A DNA stretch of 49,274 nt from an uncultured Lentisphaeraceae bacterium (GCA_949282555.1 CASDPK010000015.1:1-49274), one strand, 5' to 3'; positions 10,080 through 18,872 are shown, counted from the first letter of the stretch. Notes: generated by a model not told the origin, from the sequence alone. Made by a program: numbers and translations.

Positions 10080-10108
10080 ATAATAACAAAACGTATCGGC
10101 TGATGCAA
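10080..10108 (-). promoter_or_regulatory. Sigma-70 promoter and leader of the small basic protein gene
   Basis: On the minus strand TTGCAT (10108-10103), a 17-bp spacer and TATTAT (10085-10080, preceded by TG-T) form the most canonical promoter in the window. The predicted leader is about 52 bases. It contains a small TGGGG/CCCCA hairpin (10058-10045) and ends in AAGGAGG. Confidence 0.7.
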
Positions 10109-10182
10109 CTGTTTTTCCCGGGGCCGCACCTCTGAGCCATTCACATCTCCTTGTGCGCGCCCGGGAAACACGATGCACGCAG

Positions 10183-11421
10183 TTATCCGATGAACCGCCG
10201 AACACCGGGAAGGCGATCAAGCGCTGAAATGATCCCCCACGTGATGCACAGCCCAAGGAGTGCCGAAACCGGCACCAACACAGGGATTGGCAAGAAGGGA
10301 CGAAGGATGAAGTACACCCCGGTGACGAAGACATAGTGCGAGCAAAACACGCCGAACCCGCACTTCGAAAAATCCTTCAACAGCCCAAGGATCGGGGCGG
10401 GGGCCCAATTCAAGTGCTTGATCACCAAGAAGAGCGCCGCCGACATCATGGCCACCGGAACCGAGCAATACCACCAAAAATATTCCGCCGCCTTCAGCGT
10501 GCAACCCGGGCGGTTCCACATCCAATGCGTCCCAAACCCGACAATGGCATATCCCACCAACAGGAGCGGCACAGTCACCGCAAGCGTGCGTGCCAACGGC
10601 AAGCGAACATCCTTCAGCACATGGCCGAGCACAAGGTACCCCACAAAGCCCCCAAACATGTAGAGGCCGTCACACGCATTCCAATCGCACGCGCCAAGAA
10701 TCGGGTAAAGGTCATAAGACACCGTCTTGGCCAGATCAATGGTCGGCGCACCAAGGAAACGGACGGCATAGTCTGAAAGAAAAGCGGCCCCAAACGACGT
10801 GCGCAACAACGCATCCAGCAAAAGCGGCCAATACCACAACAGGAGCGTCACCCCCCAAAGGCCAAGAAACGTCACCTTCGCCCGCAATGTCGCCTCACGA
10901 AGCCACGCAGAGAGAATCGGCATAAACAGGTAAAGGCCAACCAGCAGATAAACGTACCACAGTTGGACGGCGTACTGGTTGAACTGAAAAAGCGAAAGGA
11001 AAAAGGTTCGCACAATGCTCGCGGCATCCGTGTGCAGAGGCGCGGCGAAGGGGAAAAAGACCTTTTGGATCGTCTCCACCGCGACGCCAGAAGAATGCAA
11101 CACCCAAGGCAATGCGGCATAAACCGCCGTCCACACCAAAAACGGCAACACCACCCGCGTGACCCGCCGGCGAACCATCCCGCCGAAATCTTCCTGCGTC
11201 GGCAACAGCAACGCACCCGTCAGCATGACAAACAACGGGACGCACGGACGAACAAAGGAGCCATAAATCTCAATCCACAGTTTCTCCGCCGGCGTCCCAA
11301 ATGCCGACAGCGGATCTCCCGCGTGGCAGACGCAGACCAAAAACATGGCGATGACGCGAAGCCACCCCATCCAAGGGACAAACGGCTTCTGCGAAGTGGC
11401 GGACAACGGTACAGGCTTCAT
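10183..11421 (-). CDS. Acyltransferase family 3 integral membrane protein
   Basis: The 412-residue protein is a polytopic membrane acyltransferase of the OafA/WecH type, which O-acetylates surface sugars using acyl-CoA. It begins with a short soluble segment and WMGWLRVIAMFLVCVCHAG, which holds the family's conserved active-site-like histidine in the first helix. About ten hydrophobic helices follow, including FVRPCVPLFVMLTGALLL. AAGGAG 8 bp before the ATG supports the start. It appears to be a single-gene unit, divergent from the secreted protein at 11736. The acceptor molecule cannot be inferred. Confidence 0.85.
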   Translation of the reverse strand: MKPVPLSATSQKPFVPWMGWLRVIAMFLVCVCHAGDPLSAFGTPAEKLWIEIYGSFVRPCVPLFVMLTGALLLPTQEDFGGMVRRRVTRVVLPFLVWTAVYAALPWVLHSSGVAVETIQKVFFPFAAPLHTDAASIVRTFFLSLFQFNQYAVQLWYVYLLVGLYLFMPILSAWLREATLRAKVTFLGLWGVTLLLWYWPLLLDALLRTSFGAAFLSDYAVRFLGAPTIDLAKTVSYDLYPILGACDWNACDGLYMFGGFVGYLVLGHVLKDVRLPLARTLAVTVPLLLVGYAIVGFGTHWMWNRPGCTLKAAEYFWWYCSVPVAMMSAALFLVIKHLNWAPAPILGLLKDFSKCGFGVFCSHYVFVTGVYFILRPFLPIPVLVPVSALLGLCITWGIISALDRLPGVRRFIG

Positions 11422-11454
11422 CCGAAGACTCCTTATCGAAACATACGCCTTCGT

Positions 11455-11463
11455 AGGGTACCA
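11455..11463 (-). promoter_or_regulatory. Possible extended -10 promoter of the acyltransferase gene
   Basis: TGGTACCCT on the minus strand fits an extended -10 box. It would give a leader of about 27 bases containing the AAGGAG ribosome-binding site. There is no matching -35 box. Confidence 0.4.
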
Positions 11464-11582
11464 CAGTTCCCCCCATCGCGCGCCCCAAAAGTGTCAATGA
11501 ATGCCTCCTGTACACCGAAGGATGCATCCCACCCGCCCACTGCATCCTCTCGGTGCCCGCCCAAGGCAGGCTCCTCCAAAAT

Positions 11583-11648
11583 GAGAGGCTCCGTATCGCG
11601 AGGTGAGATACGGAGTCTCGAAGAGGGAGATGCAGTATGCCCCAACAC
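11583..11648. repeat. Array A: three near-palindromic 22-bp units
   Basis: Units start at 11583, 11605 and 11627. Each opens with GAGA. The first contains GGCTCCGTATC and the second GATACGGAG, so together they can also form a hairpin. The third (GAGATGC...GTATG) closely resembles the unit at 25964. The same period is found at 25920 and 38992. Confidence 0.6.
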
Positions 11649-11699
11649 CGCCCACGATGCGTCTTCCTGTAGGCAGAGACGTGAAAAGGGAATTTCACC

Positions 11700-11729
11700 T
11701 TGCCGATTCTCACGAAATGCGCCTATACT
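11700..11729 (+). promoter_or_regulatory. Promoter of the 11736 gene, predicted leaderless
   Basis: TTGCCG (11700-11705), an 18-bp spacer and TATACT (11724-11729) form a sigma-70 promoter. The ATG begins 6 bp after the -10 box, so the mRNA should start at the start codon. Confidence 0.6.
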
Positions 11730-11735
11730 GCCTGC

Positions 11736-13976
11736 ATGAAACGTGTCCTTCTGACGATGCTGTTCCCCGCACTGGCAAGTGCCATCGCATTGACCCCCAA
11801 TGTCCGGCCGGATGGAACCTTCTCCGTGTGCCGGCTGGGTGAAGCGGTGATTCCTTTCACAGAGGGTATATGGTCGGGGCCTTCGTTGCTGGCACAGGAA
11901 ACGCTCAAAGCCGCGCTCAAACGTCAGCCGCCGGAAGGAATCACATGGAAATTGGAACACCGACAGGCAAACGACGAAATCGTGTTGCGCGCCTCCGTCA
12001 CCAACACCCGGCAAGAGGCATGGTCACCCCTTCGTTTTTCCCTGCGTGTGGGGTTGGATTGTTGGATGACCCATTTCCCGCAGTGGCGGACACGCTTTGT
12101 CCCAACCTTGCTCCGCAGTGAGCAAACCCACTTCTACGGTTATGCTCAGAGCCCCAACGGCCTTATCATTGGCGTGGCCTCCCCCCACCCTGTGGCTTCC
12201 TGGACGCAACTGTTCAACGGAGGCGGACATCGCATCCGCACCTTTGACTTGGACCTCCTCTGTTCCGCGCCGCTTCCGCCGCATCACCCCCAAGGGGCCA
12301 CGGCTTCCACCCTCGCCCCGGGCGAGACCCGCGTTTGGGAGGTTCGGTTGGCCGCGTTTCAAGACGTAGGGGCTTGGCGAGCATGGGCACGGCGGGTGAC
12401 GGAGGGCCCGGTGCCTGAAGTGGCCCAAACCACGTTCTTTGGGCCCACCGAGGAGGTGAACTTCGGCGCACCGGTACAAGTGCTCCGCGAGGATGGCACC
12501 CCGGCGGACGCGGAAGCGCACGCCGTTTGGGACCTTCCGGCGGGCCACTATCGAGCCGTTGCCGCGAACGGAAAAACGGCCACCTTTTCACTCTTTGCCC
12601 CCCGTTCTTGGGAAACGTACCTCCGCTGGGGACGAAAAGAGGCCCTGCGCGTGCAACCCACCGTGTCACATCACGCCGAATGCGTCTATCCCTTCTTCTC
12701 TTACCTTCTCGCCCGGAAGCACTGTCCCGACGCCGCGCAAGACGCCAAGGCCGAAGCAATTTTCCAAGATCTCTTCCCCAAACATTACGACCGCGAAAAG
12801 GGCCGTCTGCGCACCACCTTCCGGATTCAGGATACCGCGATCTGGGCCAGCATCCTCGCAGACCGCTACGCCATCACCCATAATGAGGACGACCTTCTGC
12901 AAGCCAGCCGCCTGTGTGATTACTTGCTCACCACGCAGTTAGCGGACGGCGCCTACTACGCCACGCACGGAAAGACCCGAACGCACTACACTTCCGTGAT
13001 TTACCTCGCCAAATCCATTCTGGAGGTCATGGATGAGGAGCGTACGCTTGCGGCGTCCAAATCTGAGTGGGCGGCCCGCTATGCCCGCCTCTCGGCCTCT
13101 GTCCGCCGGGCCATCGAAAACCTTGCCGATCATCTCGATGACATCCAAACGGAAGGCGAGCAGACCTTCGAGGACGGCATGATCTCCTGTTCCATCCTCC
13201 AACTCGCCCTCTATGCCCTCAAGACCCCCGACGCCGCCTTCGCGCAAAAGTGCACCGCGGCGGCGGAAACCCTTTGGAATCTGCATCGTTGCCTCACCAT
13301 GAGCGAGAGCCCCGATGCCCGCGTCACGGGGGCGACCATCCGTTATTGGGAAACGCAATACACCGTCTGCCTCATGGCAAACTGCCTGAACTCTCCCTGT
13401 GGGTGGACGGCGTGGAAACTCTACGCCAATCACTATCTCTACCTCCTCACCGGAAAAGAAATCTACCTCACCCAATATTTCAACGGACTCGGCGCCTGCC
13501 TACAACTGTTCGACCACACCAGCGGGCGTCTTCGCTGGGGGTTCACCCCCACCCCCGCCTTTTATGCCCGCTATGCCGCCAAAGCCCCCGACGGCCACCC
13601 AAAGGAGTTTGTCTGGAAGGAAGGCTGGTTTGGCGAGCAGTATATTGAGCAAATCAGCGACTGGAACCGCTCCGACCCCATTTGGCGAAAGAAGTGGGGC
13701 ATTGACAATTTTGTCCATGAGATCGTGAAATGTATGGAAGAAGGGGCCTACGGCACCGGCTACCTGCACCAGCGGGAGGATGGTTCACTTCTCGCCTACG
13801 GCGGCATTGCCGAAACGTTGCCAGGCGGGGCCCTTTCCCTGCGCGCCGAAAACACGGTGCGTCTCGTGGTTCGCCTTGCCAAGCCTTCCACGGTGATGTT
13901 CCAAGGGAAAGCGGCCGCTCTGCCCGCCGGGCTTCACATCCTCGGGAAGCCTTTTCCCGGCCTTGCCCCACTCTGA
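11736..13976 (+). CDS. Large secreted protein, possible (alpha/alpha)-barrel glycoside-active enzyme
   Basis: The 746-residue product has a signal peptide (MKRVLLTMLFPALASAIA). The N-terminal 270 residues look beta-rich (Trp/Pro-rich, RVWEVRLAAF). From about residue 300 to 650 there are repeated helix pairs rich in aromatics and Trp, with segments such as RIQDTAIWASILADRYAI and YLTQYFNGLGACLQLFDH, like six-hairpin (alpha/alpha) glycosidases and polysaccharide lyases. No family-specific catalytic motif could be named, so sugar activity is an inference from fold-like pattern, export and the glycosidases nearby. It is monocistronic, with a leaderless-type promoter, and converges with the TatD gene. 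Confidence 0.6.
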   Translation: MKRVLLTMLFPALASAIALTPNVRPDGTFSVCRLGEAVIPFTEGIWSGPSLLAQETLKAALKRQPPEGITWKLEHRQANDEIVLRASVTNTRQEAWSPLRFSLRVGLDCWMTHFPQWRTRFVPTLLRSEQTHFYGYAQSPNGLIIGVASPHPVASWTQLFNGGGHRIRTFDLDLLCSAPLPPHHPQGATASTLAPGETRVWEVRLAAFQDVGAWRAWARRVTEGPVPEVAQTTFFGPTEEVNFGAPVQVLREDGTPADAEAHAVWDLPAGHYRAVAANGKTATFSLFAPRSWETYLRWGRKEALRVQPTVSHHAECVYPFFSYLLARKHCPDAAQDAKAEAIFQDLFPKHYDREKGRLRTTFRIQDTAIWASILADRYAITHNEDDLLQASRLCDYLLTTQLADGAYYATHGKTRTHYTSVIYLAKSILEVMDEERTLAASKSEWAARYARLSASVRRAIENLADHLDDIQTEGEQTFEDGMISCSILQLALYALKTPDAAFAQKCTAAAETLWNLHRCLTMSESPDARVTGATIRYWETQYTVCLMANCLNSPCGWTAWKLYANHYLYLLTGKEIYLTQYFNGLGACLQLFDHTSGRLRWGFTPTPAFYARYAAKAPDGHPKEFVWKEGWFGEQYIEQISDWNRSDPIWRKKWGIDNFVHEIVKCMEEGAYGTGYLHQREDGSLLAYGGIAETLPGGALSLRAENTVRLVVRLAKPSTVMFQGKAAALPAGLHILGKPFPGLAPL

Positions 13977-14003
13977 CGGCCGAAGGGCTTTAAGCAACCA
14001 AAA

Positions 14004-14795
14004 TCAGACCTTCCCTGCGAGGAATGCGCGTGCATTCGCATCGGTGATTGCGTCTAGCTCCTCCGCTGGAAGCCCGCGCAATCGCGCAAGTTCACGCAGG
14101 ACAAGACGAAGATTGCCCGGCTGATTGAGCAGTGCGTGCCACTGTCCCAACACCAGCGGTTCTCCGCCGCGTGGGAACATATCCGGAGCATCCGTCTCAA
14201 TCAACAGACGATCCAAAGGCAACGCCGCCGCCAATCGTGGGAGCGTCTGCGCCCCTCGCGCCAAAAGCCCGCCGCCAACCCCAAACCATACATCCCGGCG
14301 ACGAAGAAAAGGATGTGCCAAAAGATCCGCCGGGAAACTGACGCCATGGAGCATCCATGCGGGAATCCGCCCGGCCCAGGGTTCAATCTCCCGCAAAAGC
14401 GCCCCCCACGCCCGGGCTCCATGAAGCACCACGGGGCGCCCAAGGCGAGCCGCCAGCGCCAACTGGGTGCGCAACACGGAACGCTGCGCCGCACCGCCAT
14501 CAAACACCTTTCGAATGCCATCCAGCCCAATCTCACCCACAAGCGCCGAAGGATCGCGCACCAATGCGCCCGTCAAATATTCGGCCCAATCCGGACAGGC
14601 CAATGACGCCTGCCATGGATGAAGGCCATAGGCCGTTGAAACCTCCAGCGCGCAAGAGACCTCCGCCGCCCACTCTTCCGGGCGCGAGGCACAATCAATG
14701 CACGCCGAGACGCCTGCCTCCACGGCATCCTTCACAAAGCGCCGATGATAAGGCAGGATACGGGCATCACGAAGATGAAGGTGGGCGTCAAACAT
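14004..14795 (-). CDS. TatD-family metal-dependent hydrolase
   Basis: The 263-residue protein belongs to the TatD group of the amidohydrolase superfamily, whose members are metal-dependent DNases or related hydrolases. The metal-ligand motifs appear in order: FDAHLHL at the N-terminus, GLHPWQ, GEIGLDG, LHGARAW, a later LHGVSF, and LIETDAPD near residue 200. The usual PVxLHxR segment is present as PVVLHGAR. It lies 76 bp downstream of aroC with a terminator between, so it probably uses its own promoter, though none is obvious. Substrate is unknown. Confidence 0.88.
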   Translation of the reverse strand: MFDAHLHLRDARILPYHRRFVKDAVEAGVSACIDCASRPEEWAAEVSCALEVSTAYGLHPWQASLACPDWAEYLTGALVRDPSALVGEIGLDGIRKVFDGGAAQRSVLRTQLALAARLGRPVVLHGARAWGALLREIEPWAGRIPAWMLHGVSFPADLLAHPFLRRRDVWFGVGGGLLARGAQTLPRLAAALPLDRLLIETDAPDMFPRGGEPLVLGQWHALLNQPGNLRLVLRELARLRGLPAEELDAITDANARAFLAGKV

Positions 14796-14825
14796 AAATC
14801 AAAGGCAGAGAGTCAAACAACGAGC

Positions 14826-14861
14826 GCAAAAGAAAGGCGGGGCGATAACACGCGCCCCGCC
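14826..14861 (-). terminator. Rho-independent terminator after aroC
   Basis: On the minus strand a perfect 9-bp GGCGGGGCG/CGCCCCGCC stem with an 8-base loop is followed by TTTCTTTTG, 11 bp past the aroC stop. It marks the end of the psd-to-aroC run. Confidence 0.85.
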
Positions 14862-14871
14862 CTCTGTCGCC

Positions 14872-16050
14872 TTAGGCTTTCAGATCGGCATCCGGCCAAA
14901 AGACCTTGGGCTCCGCGGAGAGACGAAGGCCATCGGCCGTCGGCAATGCGGCAAACCGCGCCTTCATCTCATCGAGGGTATCCCCTCCAAGACGTTCCAT
15001 CAAAGCCGCCGCCAGCTCAATGAGGATGACGCTTTCCAACACCACGCACGCCCGCGGCACGGGGCACGTATCCGAACGTTCGTAAGCCGTCTCTGATGCC
15101 GCCCCTGTCGCGAAATCAATGCTCCGCTGAGGGGCCAACGTCGTGGGAATCGGCTTCATGGCCGCGCGCACCACCAATGGTTGCCCCGTCGTCATGCCAG
15201 CTTCCAAGCCTCCGCAACGGTTCGTCGGGCGCGTCACATGGCCTTCGCCATCACGAACGATCGCATCATGCAAGGCGCTTCCCGGGATGGCGGTGTCATG
15301 GAAAGCATCCGCAAAGGCCACGCCTTTAATGGCGTTCATTCCAAGGACCGCCGCACCGATGCGGGCATCGAGACGGCGCTCCGGCGTGACATATGAACCC
15401 AGCCCAATCGGCAATCCCGTGACAGAGCAAACCATCACGCCCCCCAAGGTCTCCCCCTTGGAACGGGCCACATGAATGGCATTGGCATAGGCATCTTCGT
15501 GCGCTTGGTCAGGCGCACGGGAGGGCGAACCTTCCGCAAACGCCAATGCCGCGTCCAACGGCGTATCCCCCTCGGAGACATCACCAAGCGAGGCCACGTA
15601 AGAAGAGGCATGGATGCCGAAATGTCCCAACAATGCGCGCGCAATGGCACCCACCGCCACACGGCAAGCCGTCTCTCGGGCACTGGAGCGCTCCAACGCG
15701 CAACGGATATCGTCAAAACCGTACTTCACACAGGCCGCAAGGTCTGCATGACCGGGCCGCGCCACCGTATAGGCCGGCACGGCCCGACCCCGCCACGCGG
15801 CATGGTCCTTGTTGGGAATCCGCAAAGCGATGGGGGCTCCTGTGGTCTTCCCGGCCATGACACCCGCAAGGATTTCGGCCCGGTCGGTCTCGATGTCCAT
15901 GCGCCCACCCGCGCCGGCCTTGAGTTGTCTGCGGGCGAGATCCGTCGCCAGCATATCCTCGTTGAGCGGCAATCCGGCGGGGACCCCCTCAACGATGACG
16001 GTAAGGCAAGGGCCATGAGACTCACCGGCGGAAAGATAATGAAAGGCCAT
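14872..16050 (-). CDS. aroC: Chorismate synthase
   Basis: AroC makes chorismate from EPSP with reduced FMN, the last step of the shikimate pathway. The 392-residue protein shows the family signatures: SAGESHGPCL at the N-terminus, the Arg/Ser-rich SSARETACRVAVGAIAR, and RCGGLEAGMTTGQPLVVRAA in the C-terminal half. The start MAFHYLSAGESHG was chosen because chorismate synthases begin about here and GAGGGAG lies upstream; 12 further codons are open. The ATG is 11 bp after the stop of the 40-residue ORF. Last gene before a strong terminator. Confidence 0.96.
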   Translation of the reverse strand: MAFHYLSAGESHGPCLTVIVEGVPAGLPLNEDMLATDLARRQLKAGAGGRMDIETDRAEILAGVMAGKTTGAPIALRIPNKDHAAWRGRAVPAYTVARPGHADLAACVKYGFDDIRCALERSSARETACRVAVGAIARALLGHFGIHASSYVASLGDVSEGDTPLDAALAFAEGSPSRAPDQAHEDAYANAIHVARSKGETLGGVMVCSVTGLPIGLGSYVTPERRLDARIGAAVLGMNAIKGVAFADAFHDTAIPGSALHDAIVRDGEGHVTRPTNRCGGLEAGMTTGQPLVVRAAMKPIPTTLAPQRSIDFATGAASETAYERSDTCPVPRACVVLESVILIELAAALMERLGGDTLDEMKARFAALPTADGLRLSAEPKVFWPDADLKA

Positions 16051-16061
16051 CTGGGGCTCCC

Positions 16062-16184
16062 TCAGGAAAAAAGTGCGACTCCCCACGCCACCCCAAGGGC
16101 GACGGTAAGAGCGACCCGGACGGCGGAGCGCCGTTCCGGGTCGTAGATGTCAACGAAATGCGTGTACAGCTGCTGCCAAAGCAT
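16062..16184 (-). CDS. Predicted 40-residue membrane miniprotein between lpxD and aroC
   Basis: This short ORF reads MLWQQLYTHFVDIYDPERRS and then a single hydrophobic segment, VRVALTVALGVAWGVALFS, to its stop. Its ATG shares a base with the lpxD stop (TGATG), the classic arrangement for translational coupling, and its stop lies 11 bp before the aroC ATG with the aroC ribosome-binding site between. The layout (amphipathic start, charged middle DPERR, one helix) suits a single-pass membrane miniprotein. I do not recognise a family. It could also be a non-coding spacer that happens to be open; the overlap and TM segment favour a real gene. Confidence 0.5.
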   Translation of the reverse strand: MLWQQLYTHFVDIYDPERRSAVRVALTVALGVAWGVALFS

Positions 16185-17218
16185 CAGCGGCTCTCCAGCG
16201 CTTTGACTTTGGCCTCAAGATCTGCCACCTTCTTCTTCAACTTCTCGACGAGACGCGGCAACAAGAGACCCTCGGCGAACTTGCGCTTGGGAATGGCAGG
16301 CGTACCGGCCACATATTCGCCCTCCGGAACGTCTTCCTTGACGCCGGCCTGCGGTGCGACCTGCGCACGCTCATGCACCGTGAGATGCCCGGAGACTCCG
16401 GCCTGAGACCAAATCAGGGCCCCCGTTTCAATCTTCGCGCTGCCGGCGATGCCCGCCTGCGCGATGATTCCCACAAAGGGTGCGATCTGCACGTTGTGGC
16501 CAATCTGAACCAGATTGTCGATTTTCACGCAATCACCCACGCGCGTGCGACCAAAACGGGCACGATCCACGCACGTGTTCGATCCGATCTCCACGTCGTT
16601 GCCAATCTCCACAATGCCGACTTGCGGCACCTTGGTGATGACAGGGCCTTGGGCGCCGATCTCCACCGTGTAGCCGTAGCCATCGGTACCGATCTTCACC
16701 CCCGCATGAAGGATCACCCGATCGCCCAACACGCAGGATTCTCGAATATTCACCTGCGGATAGAGGTGGCAGTTTTTGCCGATGGAGACGTTTTGGGCAA
16801 TGAAAACCTGCCCCTCAATGACCGTCCCGTCGCCAATGGACGCACCATCCTCAATCACGGTGTAGGGGCCGATGTAAAGATCCTTCCCGAGCGTGACGCC
16901 CTCACCGATAACGGCAGTGGCATGGATTCCCGGTTCCCGAATCACAGGTTTAGGGCCAAAAATCGGCGCGAGTGCCGCGAACGCCTTGTTCGGATCATCC
17001 ACTCGGATAAGGGCCGCGGGCGTCTCTCCCTCGTAATCCTTTGCCACCAACACAGCGGAGGCCTTTGTGTCCTTCATCTGTGCGGCATACTTCGGATTCG
17101 CAAGGAAGGAAACATCTCCCTCACGCGCCTCGGACAGGCTTGCCATCGCGTGAAGTTCAATTCCGGCATCCCCTTCGGGAACGCCATTGACCGCTTTGGC
17201 GACCTCACTGAGCTTCAT
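16184..17218 (-). CDS. lpxD: UDP-3-O-acylglucosamine N-acyltransferase
   Basis: LpxD adds the N-linked acyl chain in lipid A synthesis. The 344-residue protein (E. coli 341) has an N-terminal uridine-binding domain, then a left-handed beta-helix of hexapeptide repeats such as IGKNCHLYPQVNI and VEIGSNTCVD. The catalytic-type histidine is H241 in VQIGHNVQI. The C-terminus is a Lys/Glu-rich coiled coil (VEKLKKKVADLEAKVKALES), as expected for the trimer. The start MKLSEVAKAV has GGAGG 6 bp upstream and overlaps the end of the preceding gene by 14 bp. It implies an LPS-type outer membrane. Confidence 0.95.
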   Translation of the reverse strand: MKLSEVAKAVNGVPEGDAGIELHAMASLSEAREGDVSFLANPKYAAQMKDTKASAVLVAKDYEGETPAALIRVDDPNKAFAALAPIFGPKPVIREPGIHATAVIGEGVTLGKDLYIGPYTVIEDGASIGDGTVIEGQVFIAQNVSIGKNCHLYPQVNIRESCVLGDRVILHAGVKIGTDGYGYTVEIGAQGPVITKVPQVGIVEIGNDVEIGSNTCVDRARFGRTRVGDCVKIDNLVQIGHNVQIAPFVGIIAQAGIAGSAKIETGALIWSQAGVSGHLTVHERAQVAPQAGVKEDVPEGEYVAGTPAIPKRKFAEGLLLPRLVEKLKKKVADLEAKVKALESR

Positions 17219-18872
17219 CGCTTCCTCCTTCCTGCACGGGGAGTTCCGCGGCGTCGGCTTCCGGAGAGGCCGTCTCCGCTCCATCCTTCACAGGCGTATC
17301 AGAGACCTGCTCAGAGGACTCGGCCACGGGAGGCGTGGTTTCCCCTTCTGGGGTTCCCTCCTGCGCCGGCGCATCCGACGAAGCGGCCTCAGCCGTGGGC
17401 TCCACGCCGGCGGCCTCACGCTCACGCCGCATTTCCTCAGGCAACTTGCGGAACTTGGGATTGGTCTCAGGCAACGCCAAGACACCATTGTAGTATTCCA
17501 CAATGTGCCCCTTTTGGAAGAGAAAGGCAATCTGCCGAGCCACCAACCCGGGATCCATATCCGGGAGATCGGCCTTCAGCGCCGCAAGCAACTCCGCACG
17601 TGTGCAAAGCGGGTGTGCGGCCACATAGTCAAGCGCCGCCTTGATCTCACGCACCGCATGTTCGGCCGTGAACGGGCTGGGGACCATGTTCGCGACAAAC
17701 TCGGGGCCTCGCGCATCATTCCCACGGAAAAGCGTGAACTTACGGTGACGGAAGGCTCCACGCAACGCAAAGAAAAGGGAGCGAGGATAGCGTTGCTCGT
17801 CCCGAAGCGTATACTTCAGCAACAGGCGCAACGGCAACGAAGGCGACGTCTGCGCCAACGACACGGGCAAACAGACGTGCTTGGCCGAAATCACCTGCGC
17901 CGGCAAAATGTCGCGGCGGAAAATCGCCTCAGCCTGATCACGGCTATACGCGGGGCGCGTCTCCGCAGGTTGCGGTTCCGCCGTCTCGGCCTCAGAGGAG
18001 GACTCCGGCTTAGGCTCCGTGACCTTCAAGCGATAAACCGTCTGCGTGGAGACCGATTGCTTCCACGCCTCAATGGATTCAGCATCCGTGTGCATCTCCA
18101 ACGTGCGCAGATAGTCCCGCTCATCCATGCCCGCCTTTGCGGCAAGTTCGGCAACGCGATGGCGGTAACTGTGGTGGTTGGGAGCGCCGACCCATTCGCC
18201 CGTGATGGTGCACTTCGCCACACGCGGGAAAACTCCGGAAGGCGGATCACAGGGTTCTTCGGAAATATCAAAGAAATCTCCGAGATGGGTGGAGAGCAAA
18301 TGCTGGACCAATTCCGCCTCACTCAACGCAACCAATCCGCAACATTTGCAAGACCAGAAGCGTGTCTCCGTCTCAGGCTTCGCTTCGAAACGAACCAAGC
18401 ACGCCTGTGGATTGTCCAAAAACATGGAGACGAACTTCTTGACGGGGAAGGCCACGTGCGTGCCTTGCAACGTCTTGATGATGGAGCCCAACGTCTTCTG
18501 ATTCGGGAGAATGCGGATCTCGGCATCCAACGGCTTCACGGGTTCGCGACGCACGAAAGGCCGGCCACCTTCGCGGCGGGGACCACGCGGACGCTCACCC
18601 TCCGCACCTTCACGCCGAGGGGCACGCGTCCCCTCCGGGCGAGGGCCACGGCGCTCCTCTCCGTCACGGCGGGGCGGACGGGGGCCGCGCTCTCCGTCAC
18701 GGCGCGGAGACCGATCACGGAACCCACCCTCCCTGCGAGGACGCTCTTCTCGGCCTGTGCGTTCGTCGTAGTTCTTGCCTTGATAACGGCTGACATATTC
18801 ATCGGCGGACTTACGCGCCCACTCGGGGGCAAAGTCAAAACCGAAGCTCTCGGGTTTATCTGCGTCGCTCAT
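17205..18872 (-). CDS. Uncharacterised protein with Arg/Gly-rich region and C2H2-type zinc finger
   Basis: I do not recognise a family for this 555-residue protein. Residues 1-35 resemble a short conserved head (FGFDFAPEWARKSADEYVSRY). Residues 40-110 are strongly Arg/Gly/Pro/Glu-rich with repeated RRDGE and PRREG blocks, as in RNA-binding tails. Residues 172-197 hold a classical C-x2-C-x12-H-x4-H pattern (C175, C178, H191, H196). A Pro/Glu linker and a second globular region (residues 305-460, LLKYTLRDEQRYPRSLFFAL) precede an acidic Ser/Thr/Pro tail. AAAGGAG before the ATG supports the start. It sits between aconitase and lpxD, overlapping lpxD, so it is co-transcribed with envelope genes. 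A nucleic-acid role is inferred from composition only. Confidence 0.85.
   Translation of the reverse strand: MSDADKPESFGFDFAPEWARKSADEYVSRYQGKNYDERTGREERPRREGGFRDRSPRRDGERGPRPPRRDGEERRGPRPEGTRAPRREGAEGERPRGPRREGGRPFVRREPVKPLDAEIRILPNQKTLGSIIKTLQGTHVAFPVKKFVSMFLDNPQACLVRFEAKPETETRFWSCKCCGLVALSEAELVQHLLSTHLGDFFDISEEPCDPPSGVFPRVAKCTITGEWVGAPNHHSYRHRVAELAAKAGMDERDYLRTLEMHTDAESIEAWKQSVSTQTVYRLKVTEPKPESSSEAETAEPQPAETRPAYSRDQAEAIFRRDILPAQVISAKHVCLPVSLAQTSPSLPLRLLLKYTLRDEQRYPRSLFFALRGAFRHRKFTLFRGNDARGPEFVANMVPSPFTAEHAVREIKAALDYVAAHPLCTRAELLAALKADLPDMDPGLVARQIAFLFQKGHIVEYYNGVLALPETNPKFRKLPEEMRREREAAGVEPTAEAASSDAPAQEGTPEGETTPPVAESSEQVSDTPVKDGAETASPEADAAELPVQEGGSDEAQ

Larger units (their letters stand above)
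11422..11735. other. 314-bp intergenic region between divergent genes
   Basis: No gene is apparent. It holds a probable promoter for the acyltransferase (minus, TGGTACCCT at 11463-11455), the 22-bp repeat array at 11583-11648, and the promoter of the plus-strand gene at 11736. The stretch 11464-11582 shows nothing recognisable. Confidence 0.6.

Noticed and set aside
10018..10140. 40-codon minus-strand ORF overlapping the small basic protein start
   Set aside because: It runs across a strong promoter and leader of the downstream gene, has no family-like features, and its ATGA overlap appears to be chance.
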